Shown here: in pieces, positions 1 to 10,483 of the stretch
How positions within the stretch are numbered: the first letter of the stretch is position 1
How the letters are laid out: each line of letters opens with the position of its first letter
Origin: Ahaetulla prasina
Taxonomy: Eukaryota; Chordata; Lepidosauria; Squamata; Colubridae
Length of the DNA stretch: 64,000 nt
Assembly (NCBI RefSeq): GCF_028640845.1
Contig: NC_080540.1
Coordinates: 51,380,561 to 51,444,560 of the forward strand
Direction: 5' to 3'
Notes under the pieces: generated by a model
What the model saw: only the letters and a program-made list of their open reading frames with translations
What the model was told of the DNA's origin: nothing
Database searches by the model: none
Position numbers and translations under genes: made by a program

Positions 1-256
1 CTATGCATCTGGGGTGGGCGAAAAAAGCCTCAGAGGCCCTCAGTAGGCCTGAAACAGCCCATTTTCCAACTTCCGGTTGGACATGAAGTGACCTTTTTGC
101 TGGCCCCAGCCTCCAGAGCCTCTAGGAGTCTAGAGAGAGGCTCTAGAGGCTGGGTACAGCAAAAAACGTCACTTCCTATCCAACCAGAAGTTGGGAAATG
201 GGCCGTTTTGGGCCCCCAAAGGGCCTGAGGAAGGCTATTTTTGCCTAGATGCATAG
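1..256. repeat. Imperfect palindrome (about 120-bp inverted arms)
   Basis: The left arm (1 to about 120) and right arm (about 140 to 256) are inverted copies of each other with scattered mismatches. Bases 1-10 pair with 247-256, and the block holding CCAACTTCCGGTTGG pairs with the block holding CCAACCAGAAGTTGG. The centre near 128 is itself self-complementary (CCTCTAG/CTAGAGG). The left arm begins at the window edge, so the palindrome may extend further. It looks like a foldback or MITE-type repeat; the family is not recognised. Confidence 0.75.
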
Positions 257-485
257 AGAGGATCTGGAGCCAGGTGAGAAAGAAAAACGGACTTCCCCAC
301 CCCCCGCAGGCACTCCGGAGGCAGGAAACAGCCTGTTTCCATAATTCTGGTGGGCCCAGAAGGCCCAAAAATCAGCTGGCTAGTGTGCGCATGTGTGCTG
401 GAGCTGAGCCGGCGTGCCCACTGATATGGCTATGCGTGCCATCTATGGCACGTGTGCCACAGGTTCACCATTATGGCCCTATATC

Positions 486-535
486 ATTTCAGACAAATGG
501 CTATCCAATCTCTTCTTTAAAATTTCCAGTGTTGG
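486..535 (-). mobile_element. CR1-type LINE fragment, 3' part, interrupted by L1
   Basis: This short minus-strand CR1 piece resumes at 1302 after an L1 insertion. It matches the antisense CR1 copies at 14025-14075 and 43155-43200. It ends with TTCCAGTGTTGG (524-535), which is repeated at 1302-1313 as the L1 target duplication. Confidence 0.8.
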
Positions 536-1301
536 CAAAATGTTAAGTTTACACAAGCACAGAATTTAAGGGAAAATTTTTATAAGATGTTTTATAGATG
601 GCACTTAGATCCCAAAAAATTATCATGTATGTATCCTGATATCCAAGCGAAATGTTGGAGGTGTGACTGTGATGACGCTACATATTTTCATATTTGGTGG
701 ACTTGCAGGAAAATTAAGGCCTTTGGAAAAGAATTTGGTGGATTATTCAAAATGTCCTGAAGAAGAAGATAAAGTTCCTGCCGCAATTTTTCCTTTTGGG
801 AATTATAACGGATTGTACAGGGACTGAGATTAAATTGACTTTGAACTTAATAACAGCAGCAAGGCTGCTGATTGGACAATATTGGAAGAAAAAAGAGTTA
901 CCTACAATAGAAGAATGGATATTGAAAGTTACTAACTTGGCTGAGATGGTTAAAATCTCAGCTTTTTTGAAAGACAACACCCAGGAAAGATATTTAATTG
1001 AATGGAAAAAATGGATTGATTATTTACAAAACAGATATCAGATTAAGAAATATCAGTTTGCCTTTGAATAATTAGGAAGTATTATTTTATGTAATGTGGG
1101 GGTTGGGAAGTGAAAAGATTTGGATGAGGTTAATTGGATTAGAAGGGAAAATTTTACTCTCTGTTTGGTTTATGTATAACAATACCTTGTGATTGACCCA
1201 GGAAGCCGGGGAAGGAGGGGAAGGGGTTTTGTGGGGGGGAGGGGAGGGAAAAAGGGGGAAAATGTTTTTGCTTGTTAAAACTTTTTCAATAAAAAAAAAT
1301 A
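536..1301 (+). mobile_element. 5'-truncated L1 LINE, 3' end
   Basis: A truncated L1 copy with the C-terminal part of ORF2 (to about 1071), then a short G-rich 3' UTR (about 1200-1260) and an A-rich tail at 1289-1301. It is flanked by an exact 12-bp duplication of CR1 sequence (524-535 and 1302-1313), as expected of target-primed reverse transcription. The G-rich UTR and the ORF2 C-terminus match reptile L1 layout. Its insertion postdates the CR1 copy it splits. Confidence 0.9.
540..1071 (+). pseudogene. L1 ORF2 C-terminal fragment
   Basis: Conceptual translation gives the L1 ORF2 C-terminal region. It has a cysteine-rich patch (CWRCDCDD, then HIWWTC) near 652-705, which is the C-x-x-C...H-x-x-x-x-C motif of L1 ORF2, followed by the helix-rich tail with AARLLIGQYWKKKELP at about 856-905 and a stop at 1069-1071. 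In-frame stops and a frameshift near 757-800 separate the two halves, so it cannot make a protein. Full ORF2 is about 1,250 residues; only the last 170 or so remain. Confidence 0.85.
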
Positions 1302-1835
1302 TTCCAGTGTTGGAGCATTCATAATTTCTGGAGGCAAGTTGTTCCACTGATTAATTGTTCTAACTGTCAGGAAATTTATTTTTATTTTTAAGTTGCTTCT
1401 CTCCTTGATTAGTTTCCACCCATTGCTTCTTGTTCTGCCCTGGTATTTTGGAGAATAGCTTGACTCCCTCTTCTTTGTGGCAACCCCTGAGATATTGGAA
1501 CATTGCTATCATGTCTCCCCTAATCCTTCATTTCATTAAACTAGACGTGTTCAGTTCCTGCAACTGTTCTTCATATGTTTTAGCCTCCAGTCCCCTAATC
1601 ATCTTTGTTGCTCTTCTCTGCACCCTTTCTAGAGTCTCAGCATCTTTTTTACATTGTGACGACCAAAACTAAATGCAGTATTCCAAGTGTGGCCTTACCA
1701 AGGCATTATAAAGTGGTATTAACACTTCACGTGATCTTGATTCTATCCCTCTGTTTATGCAGCCTAGGACTGTGTTGGCTTTTTTGGGCAGCTGCAGCAC
1801 ACTGCTGGCTCATATTTAAATGAGCTGACAGACAC
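1302..1835 (-). mobile_element. CR1-type LINE fragment (rest of the L1-split copy)
   Basis: Continuation of the copy starting at 486. On the minus strand it encodes the end of the CR1 ORF2, the stretch of the type RRNFLTVRTINQWN followed by a LP-x-EVV motif, interrupted by stops. The copy runs to the GAGCCAGCAGTGTGC region near 1815 and then ends, so it is 5'-truncated. Paralogues in this window lie at 8245-8875, 13950-14440, 32195-32760, 43095-43655 and 62790-63245. Confidence 0.85.
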
Positions 1836-3339
1836 TGCTTTGGATTTGGCTACTGTATTACTATAATTCCTCATCTGACCTTGAAACAACTTGATACAGA
1901 CAGACTACTTGGCATGCCTTGTGTTGGTAGAAGCCAAACAGGACTAATTTTGAAAAAGAGAAGGGAAAGAAGGATGGAGGTTGCTATTATGCTGCATTGA
2001 GGACAACATTGTGGGGTGATTCCCCAATAAATGGTTAAGAGGTTGTTTTTATCGTGGAACAAGCAGAATGTTTGGGGGAGTCCTTGGACTTGTAGCAACC
2101 AACAATGCCAAGTAATTGAACATTTTTATCCCTTTCTATCCATCCTCTTCCACCAGTAAAGGGGGAGATTATATCAAAGCTTATAAATATAGCAACTAAA
2201 AATGTAAAACCTTCTTTTTCTAAAAATCTTGTGTCAGGTTGAGTAATCTTTGGTGATTGTAGCCTAACATTTAATATGGAGAAATACATACGAGTGAATG
2301 ATTATTTACAATAATACAAAGTGCTTTCTTTGTTTTGATAAGCATCTCCGACTTATTTTAACATTTACAATACAGGTTTTGCTTTAGGGAAGCTGTATCA
2401 TGGATTTTCAGCAATTGTAATTAAATACTGTTGGTCTCTGGGGATCTCGCGGTATTCTTCTGATGCATCAGTTATTTCCACTGTTATAATTTCATACAAA
2501 GTTTAGCAGCTTCTCTATCGATATCTTGTCCTAAACCTGTGATAATGGAGATGGTAGACATGACAGATCATCAGTCTACTGCATGGCAGTTGCAATCAGA
2601 AGGTGTTAAAAAACAAAACAGAACTTCTATGGTAATCTAACCTAAGTGGCTTTAATTTTAGCAATATTCAGGGATTTATGTCAGGCAGCTGTAGTACTAA
2701 CCTATTTTTCATAGAAAGATACCTAATTGCTTCCACCAGTTGAATAGGAATGAGAAAAAGCATAAGAAAAGAAGATTTTAGCACATTGAACAATCCATGC
2801 ATGAATGTTAAGATCAATTCATACAGTTGAAATAAACATATGAGTTCCGTAATGGCAGGGATAAGCTACAGAACTGTAAGAAGCAATGCTGGATCAATCA
2901 GTGGCTGGATTGTACTCCAACAACCTGTGTCACAGATTGACCAACAAACAGCTCACAAATATCAAGAGATTGATAAGCTTCTTTCAGAATTGCTTTCTAG
3001 CAACTGATATTTAAAATATGCTGTCTGTGAAAGCCTGATTCTCTTATGAATTTGTCGAATCCATTTTAGAACTAATATGCTGGCCATCACCATATGTAAT
3101 GTTAGCAAATTCCACAGTTTAACTGAATCGAACCTGAACTGGGACTCCAATGAGTGAATAATTTGCTTCCAAAGCACCTGCCACACTTGTTAATTTTATA
3201 AAATTGTTAATTCTTTAAGTTGCACTATATTCCAGTCAGCCATAAAACCCTAATCCAATTTACAGAGCTGGATTTCTGTGCATGGATCTCCCACTTAGAA
3301 TAATATCTGTATGTACAACAGCCAACAAGTTTTACGAAC
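1836..3339. other. No recognisable feature
   Basis: AT-rich sequence with no repeat family, conserved protein frame or splice-bounded exon that I can support. Open frames here are short and lack protein-like composition. Confidence 0.5.
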
Positions 3340-3440
3340 AATATCCTTACTCTTGATGTGACCTTGGGCCACTCACTCTCCTGCAGCCTTAAGAAGCAAG
3401 CAATGGCAAACTATTTCTGATACACACGCACACACAATGC
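3340..3440 (+). mobile_element. Possible SINE remnant
   Basis: The phrase GTGACCTTGGGCCACTCACTC (3357-3377) followed by GCAATGGCAAACTA (3402-3415) resembles the middle and 3' part of reptile tRNA-derived SINEs. No promoter boxes or target duplication remain, so the assignment is weak. Confidence 0.35.
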
Positions 3441-3758
3441 ATGATGGGAATGACTACAATGGGCAAGAAGGATTTGAGTGCAACATAAAGAGAACAAGAG
3501 ACCACTATATAGTGCTGTTGAAAAGAAACTGGAAAGAAACAACAAAACAAACAAAAAGCAATCATATGCTGCATCAGTACAAGTATAAAGTTAAGATCAA
3601 GAATGGTTATTGTTTCTTTCTATTTTGCACCAGTCAGTCCACACCAGTTCTGCAGTTTAGGATGGATGTTGAATAACTGTAACACTTTCAAAGGTGAGTA
3701 ACAAAGATAAACAGGAGATTGGGAACCTGAAAGGTGAACATGTGAGAAAAGGTTGGAG

Positions 3759-4649
3759 CAGGGGTGAAATCTAAAAATTTTCCCTACCGGTTATGTGGGT
3801 GTGGCTTAATTGGTGGGCATGGCTTGGTGGTCAGGTGACCGGGTGGGTGTGGCCAATAACAATAAATAATAAAAATAATAAACAAAGTACACAAAACAAT
3901 AAGAGGTACCAAAACCCAACTTTCACACTTTACACACACACACAATACAACACAACTGACTCACACACAAAGTAAAAGCAGCTGCACCTCACCCAAAATG
4001 GCCCCTGCAACAAGCAGGTACCTCACACAGCCATAAAAAGCTCAAAAACCAACTTTCACACTTTACACACACACAACACAACACTATACAACTGACTCAC
4101 ACAGATACGCAAAATGCCACATACAGTTTTGTGAGATTTCGTGTGTTTGTGTAGTTAGAGTGAAACACTACAGAAACACACCAAATCTCAGAAAGCTGCA
4201 CAAATATTTTATGTTATTTTATTTATATTTTTAGATAAAAGCAGTTAAATTTAAAACTCCCTTTTAAATTTAGACGTAGCAATTTAAAGTTAACTGCTAT
4301 GTCTAAAAAAAAAAACTCTTAAAAAACCCCCAATTAACTATTTTTTTTAAAATCCCCCCCACAGTTACTTATCCAATTCAAAGGACAAGGCAGGCAGATC
4401 GAGTTGCTCACCGATGAGATGGATTGCAGGCAGGCAGATTCAGTTGCTAGCTGATACAATTGATTGCAGCAGCCGAAGCAAAGCAAGGCAGGAGCGAGCC
4501 TGAAAGAAGCAGCAAGTAGGCAAGTGGGGTCCAAGTGATTGGGTGAGCATGGGCAGGGGGGGGGCAGGGATTTTTGCTACTGGTTAACTACCCACCCCCA
4601 TTGCTACCGGATTGCCTGATCCAGTCCAAACTGGGAGGATTTCACCCCG
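3759..4649 (+). mobile_element. hAT-like non-autonomous DNA transposon, 891 bp
   Basis: Starts CAGGGGTGAAAT and ends ATTTCACCCCG, a near-perfect terminal inverted repeat, and is flanked by an exact 8-bp duplication GGTTGGAG (3751-3758 and 4650-4657). An 8-bp duplication with CAG-type termini is the hAT signature. CTACCGGTT lies near the left end and CTACCGG near the right end; the interior is AT-rich with CA-rich runs and no transposase. Relatives are at 22014, 23162, 37509, 39484, 40148, 43413, 46273 and 52421. Confidence 0.88.
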
Positions 4650-4657
4650 GGTTGGAG

Positions 4658-4855
4658 GCATTATGGAAGATTGTAGGCATATATGATAATTGTCTTCATG
4701 TATCTGAAGGGCTGTCATGTGTAAGAGGTGCAAAAGTTGTTCATCTTGTTCTAAAAGGCAGGATAAGAAACAATAGGCTTACATTACACAGAGGAAAATT
4801 TCAATTGAGCATCTTGAAAAATTTCCTAATGGTAAACTTTATGCCCTAACATATA
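4658..4855 (+). mobile_element. Old CR1 LINE fragment
   Basis: Diverged plus-strand CR1 ORF2 C-terminus: a CTGAAGGGCTGTCATGTG block (4705-4722), then a GGCAGGATAAGAAACAAT block (4757-4774), then CATCTTGAAAAATTTCCTAATGG-like sequence near 4810-4832. Much more decayed than the other CR1 copies here. The hAT-like element at 3759 lies immediately upstream. Confidence 0.6.
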
Positions 4856-6560
4856 ATTTGTGTATATACGGTTGTTGTTCTCTAGACCTGTCTAGTGGCT
4901 GGGGCCAAATACCAATCTCTCTTGTTTGAAGCTGACCTGCCCCTTTAAGAGTAATTTTCTCAGCAACCCTCACTCCCAAAACAAATGCAACCTGGGAAGC
5001 CAGACTTCATTTCATTTAGCATTTGGAAGGAAACAGAAGCACCAGGAAGAATCCAGCCTAATCCATGACAAATGTTCACCTGAGGACAAAAATCCACATC
5101 CCAGACACATAGCATTGCTGATGAGATTTAAATTTATCTGTATTTGTTAATGGTTATGCTGCTCACCAGCAACTCAACACTGCTTATTTTCTTTTGGGTT
5201 CTTGGGAGAATGAATGGCATTGCTATTCATTGATAATAATAGCAAGGCTTCGATAATTTATTTGTGTATTGTACTTCTATATTGCCTACTAATAATAGTT
5301 TTGGGGATATGAATATGCAATCAATTAAACCTATTATTAAAAATAAAGGCATATAAAAAAACCATATAAAAACAAAGAAGGCACTGTTGTCAAAACAAAA
5401 ATCAGAGACAAGAGTAATTATAAGAGCTTTATACCAGCATAAAATTATAAGTTACTAAAGTTTTAAAACACCAAATGGTTGTTAAAATGTCTGGAAAAAA
5501 TGAAGAGACCTTTCCTTGGACACAACAGAAATGACATAACATAAATTGTGTCAACTTCGAACCGAACCTGGCAGTAGCCATTTTTCTGTTCCTCAGTTGC
5601 CACACAGAGGAGGAAAGAAGGAAGGGATTGGAATGACTTACTAGACACAGCAGTGTTTTCTCGTGAGACCAAGGTAATTTAGGAGCACCACCCAGAGTAT
5701 GTAGCAGCTCTGTCTTGGGGGGACCACAGCCATTTCTAGAGCTAACATTGGTATTATTACAGAGTCAGTCAGTTTCCAAACCTACAGTCAGGGCTGTCTC
5801 AACCTTTTTCACTCTATTTTGTCCCTTCCAGATAGGAGGGAAGGCTGCCACTACATCTGTAAATAAGATATATAACTGAGTATCATTGACATAATGAGAT
5901 GTGAATTAACTCTGTTAATCTGAATAAGGATTCTAAATCCAAACCTTTCAGTTGATATCTCCTACCTAACAACTTTATATACATATAAGGAAAACCTCTG
6001 AAGTAAGGAGTAACTCCCTGTTTCTTGAAGTACACCATATGACTTTGAACCCAAAATCTGCAGGATTCTTATAAGCCAGGCAAAAATTCTGCCTGATTAA
6101 AAGAGGGGATCTAGCTGGACACATAATGGGAAGATGTGTAAAGGACCTCTTTTCAGCACACCACACTCCTCCCCCCTACAGTTTTTTTAAATCTTAACAA
6201 TCTTTAAACTGAAAGATTAATTCTAATATTTAATCTTAAAATGAGAATAGCACTGAAAGAGTAGGTTGATTAGGAGATAATTTTTTTTCTCCCTCCTCAC
6301 TGCCACAAAAAATGAACTCTGTTAATTGGCACTTAGATCAATTCCAATAAATGTATCTACATCATTTTTATTTCTCTTTTATTATTAAAATGGGAGAAAG
6401 ACAAGTACTTATTTAAAAGAAATCATATAGAAATATCCCATACCTTTCCATTTTGAACTATTGGAAGCAACTATTGCTTCCATTCAGGATGCAGAACAAA
6501 GACTCTAAATACATCTCAAGCAGACTTTAATAAACTGGCAGATTTTCACTTATATAAGGG
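4856..6560. other. No recognisable feature
   Basis: AT-rich, apparently non-repetitive DNA. The interval 5230-5370 has LINE-UTR-like composition, but no family can be named. No exon-like frame seen. Confidence 0.45.
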
Positions 6561-6564
6561 TAGG

Positions 6565-6835
6565 GAATGTTGTCAACTTTCAAAATGGCGGCGTCGGCTG
6601 AAACCAAGCTCATCTTGCTATGTTTCTTAGTTGCCATACTGGGAGGGGGGGAATGGGCGTCACGGAGGAGATGGGTAAGAAACCACTGAGGGGGTGAGGA
6701 CTGGAATGTATTACTTTGCTGGTAATAACAGCAGACAGACACAGCGTTGGAAACAAGGGCAAAATGCCGGATATCTGCTGAAATCAGACTGAGGAAGAAG
6801 CTCCTGATGAAGTCGAATAAATCGAATAAATAAAT
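6565..6835 (+). mobile_element. Possible internally deleted LINE copy (5' leader joined to A-rich tail)
   Basis: A start codon in AAAATGGCGGCG (6582-6593) opens a short frame with a hydrophobic leader (MAASAETKLILLCFLVAI) that stops after about 34 codons. The start of the LINE at 28050 has the same design: an ATG followed by a hydrophobic leader. The segment ends in an AATAAATAAATA-rich tail (about 6818-6850), as in LINE 3' ends. I infer a copy retaining only 5' and 3' ends; a host-gene first exon or unrelated sequence is possible. Confidence 0.3.
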
Positions 6836-6965
6836 AAAAAAAATAAATAAAAGTGCCTGTTCCAAATGATCAACCTGAGTGAGCCCGGGACACCTGAATG
6901 ATGGTGGGTAATCCCAAGACTTATGTCACTGGCTGCAGAAGTCCCGCAGAGCTAGCTTTACCTTA

Positions 6966-7226
6966 CTACATGCCGAGGTCGATGTATTCAATAAAGGAAG
7001 GTTGATTTCTGGCTACAGCATCAGAGTCCTGACTTGTTGGGTGCATTATCAGGAACCATGACACTGGTGCCCCTTCAGATAGTACCACTATATAGGTAGG
7101 ATGATCAGTGATGTGTATTGCTGGCAGCTGCATTTCAGTAACATCTGGAAGGTTACAGTTTGACATTCCTTTACGGATGCTATTGCCATAAAGGGCAAAT
7201 TGGTATTTGGCAAGGCAAGCATGCAA
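6966..7226 (-). pseudogene. Unrecognised protein-like frame, possible exon remnant
   Basis: An 86-codon open frame on the minus strand ending in TAG near 6966. Its composition is protein-like (for example NLPDVTEMQLPAIHITDHP in the middle and NQPSFIEYIDLGM at the end) and free of simple repeats. No ATG opens it, and an in-frame TAA lies just upstream. ATGGCAATAG near 7188 could serve as a splice acceptor. I cannot assign a family; it may be a chance frame, an exon remnant or old transposon coding sequence. Confidence 0.25.
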
Positions 7227-7352
7227 TTTTGTTTTTGTTTATTTGAATGTAAAATCAAATCAAGGTGCTCCATGTACATACCTTAACTTGAGGCTTAAAA
7301 AAAAAAGCTGTGGTATCTACAAATATAAATAATGCTATTCTATTCAGAGATT

Positions 7353-7688
7353 GGGATGTGGTGGCTCAGTGGCTAAAGACGCTGAGCTTGTCGATTGAAA
7401 GGTTCGAATCCCTAGTGCTGTGTAATGGGGTGAGCACCCGTTACTTGTCCCAGCTTCTGCCAACCTAGCAGTTTGAAAGCACGTAAAAAATGCAAGTAGA
7501 AAAATAGGGACCACCTTTGGTGGGAAAGTAACAGCATTCCATGCACCTCTGGTGTTTAGTCATGCCAGCCACATGACCACGGAGTTATCTTCGGACAGTG
7601 CTGGCTCTTCGGATTTGAAATGGAGATGAGCACCACCCCCTAGAGTCGGGAATGACTAGCACATATGTGTGAGGGGAACCTTTATCTT
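7353..7688 (+). mobile_element. tRNA-derived SINE, family A, with 12-bp target duplication
   Basis: Full-length-looking copy flanked by exact TATTCAGAGATT at 7341-7352 and 7689-7700. Its head carries RNA polymerase III boxes: A-box-like TGGCTCAGTGG (about 7362) and B-box GGTTCGAATCC (about 7401). The body ends in AGGGGAACCTTTATCTTTA rather than poly(A). Other copies lie at 10904, 12055 and 57245. Confidence 0.9.
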
Positions 7689-8054
7689 TATTCAGAGATT
7701 TCTTAAATATACAGTCACTTAGCCTCCTGATAGATGAACATGAATCTTTTCAGAAAACAGTTGAACAACAAAACATTTTTTCAGCCCTGAGCTGAAGCAT
7801 TCGGTATCCATCCTTGAATTGGCATAATATGTACCACCATAAGGTGTCTCCATTTCTAATCACCACCCTGTCTGTATTGCTTCCATTCCCAACCACCCAA
7901 CTTCCTTGCAAGAGAATAGGTGGAAAAGAGTAACAGATTTTAAACCTCTTGAAGCTGCCCTGGGATGGTGTTAGAATAGGGGAGGAAATGTCTGCTAATA
8001 CTTGTACAGCTAAGGTTGATTTAAGTGTCTTTTCCTCATGGGCTGAGCATAAGA

Positions 8055-8143
8055 TCATTGGGACATTGGGACATTGCAAAAAGAAAAAAAATATTATTGG
8101 GACATCATTGGGACATTGCAAAAAGAAAAAAAATATTATCAGG
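8055..8143. repeat. Two-copy 42-bp tandem duplication
   Basis: The unit containing GGGACATTGCAAAAAG is present twice with a 42-bp period (8068 and 8110); each copy ends in an A-rich run and AATATTAT. The copies are almost identical, so the duplication is recent. Confidence 0.8.
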
Positions 8144-8244
8144 ACATGTTTACATATCAGCTGGGGAAAAATTGAGGGATACTTATTTATTGCTTAGTTA
8201 ATTTACCCGCTGCCTTAATTGCTTTAGAAAATCTAGACAACATA

Positions 8245-8875
8245 CAAAAGGTAAGCCCAAAAAGCTAATGCAATCCTTAATTGTATAAACAGAGGTATAG
8301 AATCAAAATCACACAAAGTATTAGTACCGTTTTATAAAGCCTTAGTAAGACCACATCTGGAATACTGCATTCAGTTTTGGTCACTACATTACAAAAAAGA
8401 TGTTGAGATTTTGAAAAAAGTGCAAAGAAGAGCAACTAAGGCGATTGAAGACCTGGAGACTAAAACATATGAAAAACAGTTGCAGGATTTGGGTTTGGCT
8501 AGTCTAGAGAGGACAAAAAAGGACTAGTCGGTGGACACGGTAGCAGTATTCCAGTATTTGAGAGGCTGCCATCAAGAGGAGGGAGTCGATTTACTTTCCA
8601 AAGCACCAAAGGGCAGGACAAGAAACAATGAATGGAAACTAATCAAGGAGAGAAGCAACATGGAATTGAGGAGAAACTTTCTAACAGTGAGGACAATTAA
8701 CCAGTGGAACAGCTTTCCTTCAGAGGTTGTGGGTGCTTCAACACTGGAGGTTTTTAAGAAGAGCCTGGACAGTCACTTGTCTGAAACGGATAGGATTTCC
8801 TGCTTGAGCAGGGGGCTGGACTGGAATATCTCCAAGGTCCCTTTCAGCTGTGTTCTGATTATGATTTTAGGAAAG
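8245..8875 (+). mobile_element. CR1-type LINE fragment
   Basis: Plus-strand CR1 3' portion covering the end of the reverse-transcriptase region, the C-terminal domain and the 3' end. It is 5'-truncated. Spacing and sequence match the antisense copies at 1302-1835 and 13950-14440. Confidence 0.85.
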
Positions 8876-8890
8876 CAGGAAAGAAAATGA
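8340..8890 (+). pseudogene. CR1 ORF2 C-terminal fragment
   Basis: The frame reads through [17 protein letters not shown] sequence, then VQRRATKAIEDLE, then RRNFLTVRTINQWNSF and TLEVFKKSLDSHL, the characteristic end of CR1-clade ORF2. A TAG at about 8525 interrupts it, and the catalytic RT motif lies upstream of the preserved part. Not functional. Confidence 0.8.
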
Positions 8891-9334
8891 TCAATGAGAG
8901 AAAAAACACATTGGGAAAACTAGAAGCACTGAAAGGCGAGGCGGAAACAATTGGATAAATGCATCCTCTTAAATATATACTATTACATTTGTAGATATCA
9001 TAGGAAAGAAATAGCCACTTTTGTTTTCTCCCCCAAGCATTAAAATATGCACAGTTAAAGCCACATGCAGAAGACAACTGTATATTGTTAGTGGCATTAT
9101 AGAAAAAAAAACACAAGTGATTAATATTTTCCCTGCCTATAACTGTCAAAAGCTTAGAAATTTTAATAAGAATTTTGTGGAATTGTCTATAGAGATTTTC
9201 AACCATCCAGGTCATGGTTGTTCCAAAGGTGCTTTTCAACAGGCAACTGAACTTTCTTGGTTCTTAAATGAGAAGTGAAATGTTTTCAAGGAAAAAGTCA
9301 AGGAAGTCAAGTTGCCTTTTGAAAAGCCTTTTGA

Positions 9335-9500
9335 AGACTTTTTTAAGGGGCGTACATAAGTGCACCAGCGTGCCTACCGTCCCTGTCCTAATGTTTTCTT
9401 TTATTCGTATCCTTTACATGCATTTATAATTATGTTTACACTTGTATCTGTCATAAAATACATGCTTGATGAAATAAATAAAAAAAATAAAAAATAAAAA
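9335..9500 (+). mobile_element. LINE 3' end (same family as 48362-48845)
   Basis: The AGTGCACCAGCGTGCCTACC block (9359-9378) and the following T-rich segment match the 3' UTR of the LINE at 48710-48845. Ends in an AAATAAATAAAAAAA-type tail. Severely 5'-truncated. Confidence 0.65.
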
Positions 9501-9775
9501 AAGACCTGGTTCTGCCAGCAGGCCTGGGGAACCATTTAATGGGATGAAGCTCATTAAATGGCTCATGTGATCTGCTGTCGTCGGGATGGGATGGAGTGGG
9601 GGGTGGGTGGGGAGTGATTTTATTATGATTTTATTACTGTATTAATTTATTTGATTTTTAATTAGTTTTATTGTATTTAAATGTAGCTTTTATATTCTGT
9701 AAGCCACCTTGTGTCGCCATGGGCGAATAGGTGGCAATATAAATTTAATAATAATAAATAAACAAACAAACAAAG
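9501..9775 (+). mobile_element. Unclassified LINE/SINE 3' end
   Basis: GTAAGCCACCTTGTGTCGCC (9699-9718), then GGCAATATAAATTTAATAA and a repeated AAAC/AATA tail, form the standard end of vertebrate L2/CR1-related elements. No coding part is left. Confidence 0.55.
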
Positions 9776-10483
9776 CTCCTTTGGGACACTTCAGGGAATT
9801 GTTAACAGCGTAACAGAGATGATGGTTGTTCCTTGGCATGTTTGGATGGAGTTGAATGAATTCCATAAGCAATTGTGGAGAACTGCCATCATTCAATATT
9901 ATTCTAGGTGGAACATTGGTTTGACACCACATAAATCAACCTCTTAAATTCCTTTGCTCCTCTTCCTCCTTTCAAAGGATGCCCTGGAGTGACAAATGTA
10001 CTGATGTACTAAAGCATGTAGCAAGCACCTTCCCCCCCCCAACCCTCTTCTTCTCAAGATCTAAATGCTGAAAATCAAGACCATGTTCTATAAGACACAC
10101 TTGGGAAATACCATCTAACTCTTTTATCCCTCCATTAGGCTCACTTTGTTCATCTTCAGCAAATGTGCCTGATTGCTTCAGTTGAACACTTGAATAGAAA
10201 TGAAATTCTGACATTGCTAAACAGCAGCTTCCCCCAAACCATTTTCCAGATGTAACAAGGCTATAATTTCCTAAGTTATCCACATCTGGAGGGCTTCAAG
10301 CTGGGGGGAAAAAAACCCATGAATTGCTTTAAACATATATTCTTGTCCCTTTAAAGGGTCAGCTAATAAACAGAGCAGCCTCTTCTAGGGGAGAGCCTCT
10401 TAACAGCTGTTTAGTGTTTCTTAAAGGATAAAATGATAAAGGAGAATCAATGCTAATTGTATAAAAGGTGACAAAGACATAGA
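9776..10483. other. No recognisable feature
   Basis: Non-repetitive, AT-rich sequence with a short C run at about 10033. No exon or element supported. Confidence 0.45.

Noticed and set aside
7353..7420. Possible tRNA gene
   Set aside because: The polymerase III boxes belong to the head of a SINE with target duplications; there is no complete cloverleaf with an acceptor stem.
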